Source: Struthidea cinerea (Eukaryota > Chordata > Aves > Passeriformes > Corcoracidae). From it: a DNA stretch of 64,000 nt. The DNA is taken from contig VZTI01004092.1 of assembly GCA_013397865.1 (NCBI GenBank), positions 952,345-1,016,344 on the forward strand, read 5' to 3'. Below are positions 10,740 through 22,410 of the stretch, piece by piece; positions within the stretch are counted from its first letter, which is position 1, and every line of letters begins with the position of its first letter. The position numbers and the translations under genes are program-made. The notes beneath the pieces were generated by a model. That model searched no databases. It worked only from the letters and a program-made list of their open reading frames with translations, and had not been told where the DNA came from.

Positions 10740-13700
10740 TGCTAAAGCAGGCACTGCTGAAGGGACCTGAATTTTGACGTCTTAACTTCAAATATTTGCA
10801 TCATAAATTTGGTTCCAAGCATTGCACTCCAACAGTCAGGGATAAGAAGCTATGCCTGTCATTCCTTTTGTTTGGGTAGTAGATATTGTCAGTGATATGT
10901 ACACAACCTACAGGACAGGAATTACTTGCAGGATTTTTTTAAAAGCAATTTTTTTACCTTTAATTAGAGAAAAACCTTATATTGCTTTTTAAAAAGTCTG
11001 ATAGGAAAAAGAGGTTCCCTCAGCTCTCCCGCAGGAGGAGGGTTATTCACATCTCAGCACGCTGTGGTCCTCTGCTGTAGGGTGCCCAGGGGTCAGTAAT
11101 TACAATCACATCCCAGTCTCACTCCGCACCTCTTTAAATAAATAATAGTCTCCTCTCCTGGCTGGCTGGGGCAGCGATAACACGAACAAAAAGCTGTGCT
11201 TGGCCTCTCTTGGCCGAGGGAAGGACATGGAAATAAGGCCTGAAGAGAGCACACTTTAGGGGAAAGGAGTCAGAGTCTAGGAGACAGCCTCTCCACTCAG
11301 CCTCGTAAATCGTCACAGGAGAGGGTGAAGTAGTGCAAGTCTGAGAAATCAAAAGTCTCTGTGCTTGTAGCGTTACTCAGACATTAAAGTCTTATCATGG
11401 CCACGAATCTGCCCTGACTCCACCTTACCTCCCTTTTGGGGATGAGGAAGATGGTAAGAGGAATGGTTTTGTGTTTTGCACTGAGGGCTCCTTCAGGAAT
11501 CACGCTCTGCTTGCGCCAGCTCCGAGCTGAAAGCTCATCCTTTGGAGTGAGTTTCCCAAAGACTTGGACTGAAGCCAGCTGTGTTAGGCAAAGCTGCAGG
11601 CCGGGGGTCCTGGTGGGATACTCCTGTTCCTGCAACTTTGTTATGTTTTGGTGTGATTCCTTGATTCGTTTCTAGTATGCAGTGGATCGTTTTCCTGATT
11701 TGAGAAGTCTTTTATGATGCAGACTTCAGTGTGTAATTTCTTCAGATGCGGCCAGGAGATGGCCTGGCATGGAAGCCAAGATGATGCCCTGTGCTCCTGC
11801 GTGGCAGAGAGCCCTTCTGGAGAAGGCAGCCAGCCCTCCCTGTAGCTTTCTGGCTGGAAGAGGTTCATCACCTCATGCAGCCAGGTGTCAAAACCCCTCT
11901 TGCTGGATGCTTCTGAGCAGCCACTGCCTTCTATCGTTCTGATCACAATAATTTGGCTTGTTTGTTATCTGATTTGATGGAGGCTGAGGAGGAGATCACT
12001 TCTCAGGGCCCTGAGGGCAAAACCTCAGCCTCCTAGGGCTACATTTATTTCCTAACCCTCCCACAGCCCTGGGATGATCCCCCCGGAAGCATCTTTCAGG
12101 GGAGGCATCTTCTGAAATACACCAAGCGATTTGCAAGTTAGCTGTCTATACGCCCCTGAAATTCCTCTCCCTCGGGCTCTTTTCTGTTCTAGATCCCAAA
12201 AGCAACCAGTGTGCTCCTTCAGGCACCCAAGTATCACTGTTCAGGCGGCTTATTTTCCTCGTTTCACGTCCGTGAGAGGAGATTCCATGTTCACATGCAC
12301 TGATGCTTGGGCGGTGTTTACACCATTTTCTCTCACAAGCCTTTGGCGAAAGGGAAGGTGCTGGTTTTGTCTGACGCTGGGATGGAAATACAAAGAACAC
12401 CCAACAACACAAATAAGTTAAACTGCTAATTTCCAGGACCTAATTACAACTCTTGGGTTTGCTGCCTGACCTGAAAATAAAACTTCTCTTGCGAGGTTTC
12501 CTTGTTTTGGGGTTTTGCTTGTTTATGTTAAACAAAGCAAGTGAACAAGAGCCACGCTACTGAGTAGGAGAGGATGGTTTGCCTGGTTTGTTTTCCTGTA
12601 TTCCTGCCTGGCTTCTGCTCAACCAGTTGTGCCCCACGCTGGGCTTTGGGAGGGGCATACTGGGCTAAATATATCTGTACTGCCTGTGAAATGCAGTATG
12701 GGGTGCTGCGTCATTTGGTGGAGTTTACTTGGAAACTAAGGTGGGAAGCCAGCTTTTATTTTCAGCCTTGGGTCAGATGCATTGGTCACTTGTCTTGCCC
12801 GGATTTTTAGTCTCGATCAGGAGTTTGTCCTTGCAAGACAGACATAAAACCTGCTCTCTGAATAAAAAGCCAAGCTCATTGCAGCGACTAAACCATGTTG
12901 GGGCAACCATATTTTTCTTGCTCAGCAACCAGATTTACAGTCTGAGAGCTTCTTCAGATAGGCTACCTTGAAAGCAGAAATGAAAGTCATAGCTCAAATA
13001 TCATGGCTTAATGAGTAGAGGAGCTGGTGTGGTGCTGCGAGCTCTAAATATATCAGGAAAAAGCCCAGCGCTGGCAGCATGCTGACAACTGGAGACCTTG
13101 GGCTCTCACTGGTGCTGGAACAGAAATGTATCCCTCATGAAATGTGCGAGGAGCAGATGCAACTTGGTGGCTAAAGAGGGCTTAGGTTTTGCGGTTTCTA
13201 GTGCTGCTTTTTGGCTTGTCTTCCTCTGCTGGGTGCAGTGGCAGTGATTTCCCGAGAAGGGAAGATGCTCCTGCGGTGTGCGAGTGCCAGGGGGTGGGCA
13301 CAGCCCACCTGAGCTCGCTGTGGTCTCTGCCACACCCAAATAGCAGCAGCAGGGCAAGTGTAGCTGCACTGGTGACATAAATCTGCTGGGGCTCTCGGGG
13401 ACATGCTCAGGCAAAGGAGTGGGTGGACACTGCTGCTCTGTCTCTGTGAGCTCTCCAGGGATCACCTGCCCGCACATCTGACATGCTGCAGTCACACCTC
13501 TGGCAGCTGAAGGTGTTTTTCAGTCTTCTCCCTTATGCCACTGTAAGTGAGAGGAATGCCAGTGTTGCTATATGATTGTCCTGCTGAAAAAGGAGATGAG
13601 AAAACTCTTCAGTGTAAGATTTTACATTTATCTGGGAGGGTAATAACTGTGTGAATTAATTTCTGTCTCGTGCTTTGTAGTGCCTAGCACACTGGGGCCC

Positions 13701-14295
13701 CTGAATACTCCTGCAGCACAAGCCACACATTGCAGACCAAAGCCACACAGCTTTGCTGGCAGAGAGCTCGTGGCACACTGGGGTCCTGGTCTAAAGTGAG
13801 ATCCGAAGGGTCTGGGATATACGCTTCATACTAATGGCAATAAAGTCTTCCAGATTTCGCTTGGAGGACTCAGTTGTGAGGGTGAGGGCTGGGAACTGAA
13901 ATTTTTGGGGTTAACCCAGCCTCTGTGGCTTCTGTTAAGCCGAGTGGCTGCTTTCCTTAGTGGGCTTTACCTGGCACTGACAGCTGCGGGCAGCAGAGAG
14001 TGCAAAGGGTCACAATTGCCTTCTGAACGAGCCCAGGTGTAGTTTATCCTCTCTGTTACTCAGGAGCCTGAGAGAGCAGAGGAGAAGTACTTTTCTTCAG
14101 CTTCATTTGTGGGCTCTGTGTCTGGTCCTGCTTTTTTGACTGTCCATGGTTCCTAGGAAGGTGGTAGGTAATTGAACAGTACTGGCAGATATTGTAGAAG
14201 TTTGGTAGCTTTCTATCTCCTTGACTTTCTTGTCCTTTATAGCTTGGTGCTTTACAGCATGTTCCAGCTGCTGTATCAAATGCTGTGGTGGAGAC

Positions 14296-14327
14296 TTAAT
14301 ATTCATGGCTTTTAATATTCATGGCTT
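14296..14327 (+). repeat. 16-bp perfect tandem duplication
   Basis: The unit TTAATATTCATGGCTT occurs twice without a spacer. This is a recent small duplication in otherwise unremarkable DNA. Confidence 0.85.
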
Positions 14328-15584
14328 TTCTTCACCTGTTATGTGACAACGGCTGTCTGCACGATGTGTCAAAAAGATGAGGTGCGGGGGTGCTGCATGG
14401 CAGTGTGTGTCTCACTTCAGATTAAAAACTAAACCAGAATAACGTGTAAGTAACCATTCAAAAGTCGGTGTTGCTCCTGTGTGGAGTTTGCTCCCTTCCT
14501 TCTGTCCCCCTTCAGCCCCTCTCCCCATGGCTGTCATTGCTGTGGATCTCCTCCTGGCCGGGCATTTTGGCTGTCTCAGGTCAGCGGGCAGGCTGCAGCC
14601 TGAGGGGGTTTTGGGGAGCATCCGTGGCCTTGCCTCAAATCTGGGGAAGGTGAAATGTGCTGAGTTGGTCGCTGTCCCTGCACAGAGGGCAGGCTGTGTG
14701 ACACCCGGTGATAATGCTGTGCTCATGAGGACGGCACGTGGTTTTCGCCCCTCGGCAGTGCTGCTGATGCTCAAGCCGGAGTTCCTGAGTTACTCTGGGA
14801 ATACTAAAGGGACGTGGTGTGTGTTTCACTGTGTTAATGTCCCCGGTCCCTAGATCCTGCCTGCAAAGGGCAGCTGATGTTGGGGCGCTGGGTTCCTGAG
14901 CTGCGGGTTCCCAGCCCTCTCTGCAGGGCAGTGTGAGGCAGTGCCAGCGGCCGTGGTGGGCAGGAGGAACGTGCACCCCTCCACTAGCTCTGCCCCCGTT
15001 CCAAGTGAGAGCATCAAACTACATCCTGGCAACCCCTGCTCTCCTTCTGGCTTCCACACGGATCTCTCCTTTTGGTGTCTGTAAGAGAACATCTGATGGG
15101 TTCAGGGCTGCGGTTTTGGGGAGCAGCCGAGCCTTACAGGAGCAATTCATTCAGCCATGCCAGCCGAAGCAGCCGTGGTCTTCCCTGACCTCGGTGGGCA
15201 TTGACTCAAGGGGATGGGGCAAGAACAGAAAAGCAGCTTTGGGACTGGAAAAAGCAGGGACAGAAAAGAAAATCAACAGGGGTGTGGTAAACCAGATGGG
15301 ATATGGCACGTGAGAAGGAAGGTGGGGGTTTGATCTTCCACCCCAGTATTGACACTGCTGTGCGGGTGAGCCTGGCACAAAATCTCACATAACCAATGGG
15401 CAGCGATGTGTGTGGAAGGAGATGGGGAAGGAGGGGATGTGGTGACAGAAAATTAACTCCACTCCCATGAGTTTTTCTCTCTTGGCATCTACTCCGGTTC
15501 TGTATTTTCTCACCCTGCAGAAAACAAAGTAGGAGATAACTTTTTTTTGTTCTTCAGTCATTGATGATTTTTTCCCATTGAGGG

Positions 15585-15608
15585 AAAAAAAAAAAAAAAG
15601 AAAAAAAA
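15585..15608. repeat. A-rich tract
   Basis: Nearly pure A run interrupted by a G; no retroelement body recognised beside it. Confidence 0.75.
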
Positions 15609-16784
15609 TAGGGTGTCATATCATGGGAGAAATGATCTTTCTCATGGGATATAAAACTTCACGTGTGAATGGTGAAGGTCTCCTGGCACTGATGCTAATC
15701 CTGCCCAGGTCTGACTGTACAGTACTTAACGTGAAACGCGTGATAATTCCTTCTGTAGTTGCAGTAGAAATCTCTCATTTCCCGAACAAGCGTGCTGTGT
15801 TCCTGTGTGCTGCTCAGCTGCTGCTGTGTGCCACCCCAGCAGCCCTGCCTGAGCAGCCTGCCTGGGTTGCTGGGTGGTTGGGAGCCCTTTGATGGCAGGC
15901 GCTGTGTAATTATCAGCGGTGTTATGTTCCCAGAGCTCGCTACATGAAAGCAAAATACCGGCAGCCTGTAATTAATCTAAGCTAATGTGCCACTGTTTAC
16001 ACTCCATCTCGGAAACCAGACAGATGTAAGAAGATACCCAGCCTTCATCTGGGATCCTCCCAGGTTATTTCTGAGCTATCTTTGGAGAACTGCGCTTTAT
16101 CTCCCCACCCCGCAAGTCCCTCAGAAATGAGTACCTTCAACTTTTCTCAGGAATGAGTGGGAGACTTTGTTTCCGAGCAGGGAGCGGGGTTAATGCCTTT
16201 TCGTGTGCCTCACCACAGCCGCGGCTGGCATGGGACGGGAGCACAGAACTCCTGCAGTAGTCGCGAGTTTTGCAGTGTGAAAGGGTGGAATTACCCCCTC
16301 CTCCCTTCGCCTCTCCCCTCGCTGGGGCGGAGGAGGCGGCTGCTGGCACTGGGGATGTGTGGGATCTCGGTGGTGGAAAGACAAGTGATTCTCTGGGACC
16401 CCGGTCTTAAAAATAAAATATCAGGCGTTCATTTCTGATCACCCTGCTACAAATATTTAACAGAACAAGGTGATGAAAATGCCCGGAGGTGTGGAAAGAC
16501 TGAAAAAGATTATGCATCCTTCATTAGAGTGAAGAGTAATAAAAAGCAACATGACAGAAGTATATAAACTTAGAAGCGCAGAGAAGTAAACCAGGCATTC
16601 CTGTGTATACTTTTATGTAATACAGGGTTTCCAATGAAATTGAAATAAAACATCTGACACACGTGAAACTTATTTTTTTGTTACAGCACATAAATAATTG
16701 AGACTGAGAACATAGAATGCAGAAAGGATTAGATACAGGGATAAAAATCTTACACACAGTTTATTAATTTTATTCTAGCTCATT

Positions 16785-16980
16785 TAGAAGGTATGGGGCT
16801 TCCTTCTCCTGGACAGTCTTCCAGCTGTGGCTGGTTAAAAGCTCTTCCTGGCCCTATAAATGTCCAGTACCTTCCTTTGAGACATCTGACAGTGGACACT
16901 AGTTTAGAGGAGTCACTGCCTAAGCCTTGCATTCCAAACCATCTCTGCCTTGAATGATTACTGGGATCAGAGGTGGCCAC
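16785..16980. mobile_element. Possible ancient CR1-like relic
   Basis: The segment contains a phrase like GAGACATCTGACAGTGG with nearby TCCAGTACC. It resembles the reversed 3' part of old CR1-type LINEs common in turtles and crocodilians. Divergence is high and the limits are uncertain. Confidence 0.35.
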
Positions 16981-18739
16981 AACTTTCTAATCACCTGAAG
17001 GCTGGAATGTAGGCTATGAGGCTGCTGTTGTTTTCCTCGTGGACTGCAGATTCAAGGTGACAGCTGCCCATCTTGTCAGACCACCATCTCGCCTGCCTCA
17101 CTCACCTCTTTGCCAGTCATCTGCTCCAGTGTTGTGCTGGATAGGTGACCTCTGCAGGTCGGAGCTGCAGGAGGAAATGTTGCCTCACCAGAGCCTGTGC
17201 AGCTCCATCCTCTTGGGGAACAATGAATTTTAGGTGTTCCCACTGGCATCTTTTCTCAGCAGCGTGTTTCATGCAGACTCAGGGAGCTGTGAGCCACTCA
17301 GTCATGTGGGGAAGAAGGCGTTTGCTGGGTTTGACTTTTCTCTGTGGTGGGTATGTCTTTGGGCTCTGGTTGTTCTCAGTGGACACTGATTTATCCCCTG
17401 GAGTGCCCTCACACAGCACACTGGCACATTGTGTGCCAGGGCATCCCGGGGGTGCCCGGGACAGGCTCCCTGCTCCCGCGCCCCTGCATTTTGCGGGGTG
17501 ATCGGAGGCAGCCTGCCAGCATCGCTGGCCTGGAGGGGATTAAGAATTGTAATATCCAGCAGAGGGTGCTCAAAAGCAGGTATCCCAAGAAATCGGGTGC
17601 TGCTGTACCTCTGCACTCCGGTTGTCGGGCAGCAAAGCCCCAGTTCTTGGTGGCCGTGGCAGAGTGGGCCAGGAGGAGCAGACCTGGAGGGGCACAGGCG
17701 GTGCTGAGGACCTGGCACCCATGCAATAGCACTGCGGGTGGGGGAGTGTTATTTGGGACTGGTTTTTATGGGATCACACGGATGTGGAGAACGCACATAG
17801 AGCGTCCTCCTCGAGCATGGTCTGCTGTGCAGTTTCATCCAGAGAGAATCCCGTTTGCAAGCTCTAAGGCTGCTCACAGTTGGAAACCACTGGCATGGGT
17901 GGTGGGATGGGTGGGGGATTTGCTTTGGAAGTGGCTCCCTGTTTGACCTACAGTACTGGCGTTCCTGTGGCTGTCTCTGTGCTGGTGGTGGTCAGGTCTG
18001 CTCTGAGTCCCCGTCACCCGTGTCAGGCTGAGCCTTTTGCCATGCAGGGGAGTGCAGATCCTTTGGCTGCTCTCTGTTCTGGCCCGTGAGTTTGGAACTG
18101 AGCTTGTGCCTGAACTGAACTGAAACACTCTCAAGTGCCTCTTGGTCAAAGCTTCCGAGTTTGATCAGATTTTTTACTTGCCCAAGCTGCAAGACACAGT
18201 TCCAAACTGTAACTTGCTCCTGGTTGTGCTAAGAAGGTTCACAAACCTTTCGGTGGACCTTCAGGGAGTTTGTGCCAAATCCCAGATCCAGGTGTGTTTT
18301 TCATGTGTTTTTCAGGCTGTATGTTGTAAATGTCACGTGGCTCCAAAATGGAATGCCCAGAACAAATGTAGAGTGTGATCAGAGCCCTGGGATTAGGGAA
18401 GGAGAGGACAAATTTTTCTTCAGGTAGTAGGCAGCTGAGTTGCCTGTGAAAAAAACCTTCTGCTAATGCTCAGCATTAGCAATTTTGAGAATTTCCTGTA
18501 GAGTGGGCTCCACTGAACTGCCTCAAAGGGGGAAATACCTGTCTGGTCCTTAATCCAAGGCTCTCGTGGATTAAAGAAAGATCATAGGTCTTTATTGTAT
18601 CTTCACTTCTTTCTTTACAAATCTCCCTTATTTTCCCTAATGCCTTTTCTACTGCAAAAAGTGCCAGGATGTTTAATCAGCGTACCTAATTAATAGCACC
18701 ATCTCACATAATTCACCTTTATGGTGCTCTCTTACGTGG

Positions 18740-18930
18740 GGTTTTCCACCAGTGTCTTTCAGTGCATTTTACAGAAGAGATTCTTCTCCTGATCTCCCTT
18801 TTGCACGTGGGGAAAGCAAGGCAGAGGAGAAGGCAGGAGAGACATGCTTAGGTCATGCAGCCAGCCAAAGGTGGGGTCAGCAATAAAATTCCGGGTTCTT
18901 AGTTTTGGGCTGTGCTGGAGCTGTTCCTCC
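18740..18930. mobile_element. Possible MIR/CORE-SINE-like relic
   Basis: The order of phrases (CATTTTACAGA, GGGGAAAGCAAGGCAGAG, GGTCATGCAGCCAGCC, AAATTCCGGGTTCTTAG) follows the layout of MIR-type core SINEs: 'threshold of detection' core, 'gaaactgaggca', 'ggtcacacagc', 'ccgggtct'. It is heavily diverged and identified by pattern memory only. Confidence 0.35.
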
Positions 18931-19415
18931 AGCCCTCGGGTTGCATTTAGGGCTGGGTGAAACACAGCAGCCATTGAAACCGTTCAGGGCAGAGCGTGGA
19001 GGAGGCGGAAACGTCATTGCGCACACGGGGAGCGGTCACCTCGCCAGGTGCCAGGGTTTGTGCAAAGCTTCGTGTTGTCTCCGACAGCCACCAGTGTGGT
19101 CAGGCTGATGTCCTGACTGATTTCCTCTGAAAGACAGCAGGTCAGCGGCCTCGGCGTGGTGCTGGAAGGAGCTCCACAGCCGGAGTGACCCACGTGGCTT
19201 CCTGAGGGACCCTGGCTGTCCTGGAGCACCGGCGAGAGCCGGCGCTGCCATCCTGCTGAGCTCAGGTGAAAGCATGGCCTGCGCTGGGCTGGCTGCAGTT
19301 AAACAGGAAAGAGGTACTGATAAAAACACGTCTCACTCTGAGGGCTAGGAGGGTGGTGGGGTTTTGTTTGTGGGCTTTTTTATGATTTATCTTGGAAGTC
19401 TAGATTTTCCCCTTC

Positions 19416-19462
19416 CCCCCCCCCCCCAANNNNNNNNNNNNNNNNNNNNNNNNNAAAAAAAA
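19416..19462. other. Assembly gap between poly-C and poly-A
   Basis: A run of about 14 C leads into 25 N (19430-19454), followed by about 8 A. The gap length and the homopolymer lengths should not be trusted. Confidence 0.9.
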
Positions 19463-22040
19463 GAAAGAATCCTTCTTTAACTAATTTGGTAATAATAGTA
19501 TGGTTTCAAAAGTACTTGTTTAGCCAGTGCTGACTTTATGCTTACACAGCTACCTCTGGCCTGGGAAGGATTGAAACCACAATGGCTAAGTATAGAGGCC
19601 TTTAAAATATCTTCATATATGCAGTGCCTGAGTACACAAACAGAACTGGTCTCTCTTCTGTCTACAGGAGCAATATTTTCCATAGGATTTATATAGACAG
19701 AGGTTTTCCCCCTGCATATTTATTAAAATAAAGATCCTCCAGCACTCCATCCATGTGCTGAATCCCATTCCATGGCCACCTTCAGCCTGATATAAGAAAT
19801 ATAATCTGTTCCTGAAGAAGAGTAAGCACTTTTTCATTCTGTGCTGTAGCAGACTCTTGCCTCAGGGTGGTTTTTTGATTGTTTTTCTTGGTTGTTTTGG
19901 GTGGGTTGTTTTTTTTTGTTTGCTTTAAGGAAAGCAGGGAATTTTTGCCAGGATTTCAGCCTTAGCTTTTGAGAGCAGCTCATGCATAAAGGAGAGATGC
20001 TCCCATCCCTGAAGTGTGTAGGATCCGTGGACTGAGTGACCAGAGCTGTGTTACGTGCATTCACCTCTGCAGAGAAGCACATCTGTGTGCAGTGTGACAC
20101 TTGCTGCTGGGATGAACTCCTCCCTGCAGGCTGTTTCCTGGAGTCTGAATCTCTCTTGGAGCCTGACCCCCAAATTCTCTGTGTGCCTCCTTCTAAGCCT
20201 TTGGCTTAAGCTGCCTGCAGTTTTTGGGTAGTTGTGGGCAAAGCAGTTTGTCTGTTCCTGCTCTGTGAGTGCGATACCTCAAGCATGTCCTGCCAATTCC
20301 CAGCTGTGGGCTGGGTTTGCACTGACACAACATATTCTTGGTAAATGACAGATTGCTCTGAGCCGGGGCTGGCGCTCCTCGCTCTGCACGTAGCTGTAGG
20401 CAGTGCGTGACATTGTTCTGGTGGGAGCCAGGAGGTGGTAGGAGTGGCACACTGAGTGCATGCCCAAATTATGTGCTCCAGGGAGCAACACCTGGTGCAC
20501 GAGACGTGCAGATGTTGCGTAGGTAGTCCTCAGGCGCTTGTAGATTCTCCTGTCGTGATTATCTGTCCTGGCTCTGGATCCTTTGCTGGCACACCAGCAA
20601 CCCTGGAAATCCCCCAGCTCTCATAATAATAAGGACTTGTCCTTCCTTTTTGGAAGCTTCTCTAAATGTTTGTAACCATCTGCAGCTGAACATATAGACA
20701 GTTCTTTCAACACCGAGCCTCTTCTGACACAACACAGCTCCAGCGCAGTAACTGCGGACAGATTTTGAAACCCTTCTGTCTGCAGGGCCCGTGCTTCAGG
20801 GAGATGGCACGGAGGGGACAGAAATGAACATCTGCAAGTACACGTGACAAGCTGTATCTTTATTGTAATTAACAAAATTAAAATATTGAGACGTATAAAA
20901 TCTTTGTAACGTATTGGTGAGGTAAATCTCTTCACGTTGTTGGGATCCTGGTTTCAACTCTTGCGGGCCACAAATGTTTGTGAGGATGGTAGTAGTTTCC
21001 AGACATGCTTACCATAGGTGTGGAAATCCACCTGTGCAATGCAACATGATAACTGGGCTCTTCGCCAGGCAGATGCTGCACAGAGGTGGAGTTGAAGCGT
21101 CTGAGGTGCATCTGCAGGGAGCTGAGTGGGAGGACTCAGGGAAAGCAGTGTTCATTCAGGACAGAAGAGGCTGTCTGAAACAGAAGACTCCTCAACTTTT
21201 TTTCTGTTGCCAGTTGTGGAGAGCATTAAAAACGCAGCTTAATTTGGGGGAAAAATAGACTATTTGAGGTGGATAGGGAGAAAAATTATTAGAAGTAAAC
21301 TGGAAGTGGTTGAGTAAGGGGGCTGCAGGCTATATACAGGTAAGATAAACCCTTTTCAGAAATGATCCAAGTATATTTGATCCTACCTCTGTGCAGAATT
21401 TGGATGCTGATCTCTGGAAGTCCATGGTGTTTCAATGACACTGCAAGCACGGCTTTTCAAGGTTATCTGTGGCCAGCAGACTTTGTGTAAGCAGAAGGGC
21501 TTAGGAGTCCAGCAGCCAGGCTCACCAGTGGTACTCGGGACAGCAGGCTGGGGGGAGATCTGCTTCCTTGGAGGTAGTAAAGGATGGCTCTTCTGTGGCC
21601 CTGTGCACGGTGCTCCATTTATTTGGGTGAGAAGTTGGGGCTGGAGCTGACTCTTCACCCGATCTTACATTTCTAGTGCCACTAGTGAAGCACACGGGTC
21701 ACATCCTATGCTACTACTTACTGGTGGCTGTGCATTCCTTACCTTGGGATGCTGAAGTTCACAAGCTGTGTTGCAGAGCAGGCCCAGAGAGTATCTCAAA
21801 GCACATCAGCCTTAATGAGCAATTTTGAGCAGGCTAGGCCATTTGTCTTTTTATCTTACTGTCTTGAAAGTCTGCAAAAACAGTGTCCATGTGGATGGAG
21901 AGAATGAGGTAGAGAGGGGCAAAAAAACTGATCCAGGAAAAAACAAAAACAAAGCCAAATGACATTTAGGTGATGCCTTAGGTTTTAACTGTTATATTTT
22001 TCAAATTCTGTACTGCTTAGTGTGTAACTCTGAAGTTTCT

Positions 22041-22410
22041 TGTAGCCTGTTCACTTCTGCTCTCTCGTGCCAGGCAGACATAACAAAGCCTCTCCAGGCC
22101 TGCTCTCCAAGGACACCCAGATTGTCCTGGGCCCAAAAAGTATAAACCAAAAGTCTCTAAAGTGGGGGGGCAAGCTTGGGGAAATTACATCATTAACTGA
22201 AGCTTTAATTGGAGAATTAACCCTGATATGCAAATGAACCAAACCTATAAAAGTGTGAAGGACTCATGACCCAGGGTCCATCTCGGGGTCCATCCTGGCA
22301 GCGGCCTCTGGCTCCCCAGGGGTGCCTTTGAAGGCCCTTCGAATACACACCTACCTTTATTCCCTTATTCCTGCCTAGTCTCTGTTTCTAGGAGGCCTCT
22401 CAAGGCATCA
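22041..22410 (+). mobile_element. Probable solo LTR of an avian endogenous retrovirus
   Basis: The block begins with TG near 22041 and ends with CA near 22409. It carries an octamer ATGCAAAT at 22228-22235 and a TATAAAA box at 22246-22252. A repeated phrase ACCCAGGGTCCATC/GGGGTCCATCCTGG then follows, as expected for a U3-R arrangement. From memory the downstream part (CCTAGTCTCTGTTTCTAGG) matches LTRs that are common in songbird genomes. No internal gag/pol sequence follows, so it is a solo LTR or fragment. Boundaries and family are uncertain. Confidence 0.55.

Larger units (their letters stand above)
9521..22039. other. Intergenic stretch, no gene recognised
   Basis: No open frame here resembles a known protein, and there are no paired splice sites around a plausible exon. 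Contents I can support are a 24-bp sequence repeated 55 bases apart (10661-10739), a short duplication at 14296-14327, A- and C-rich tracts, a small assembly gap at 19430-19454 and relics that look like ancient amniote repeats (about 16785-16980 and 18740-18930). Confidence 0.55.

Noticed and set aside
13660..13790. Two copies of a CTAGCACACTGGGGCCC/CACACTGGGGTCCTGG-like phrase
   Set aside because: It resembles a widespread ancient amniote repeat phrase but is too short and diverged to place in a family or give limits.
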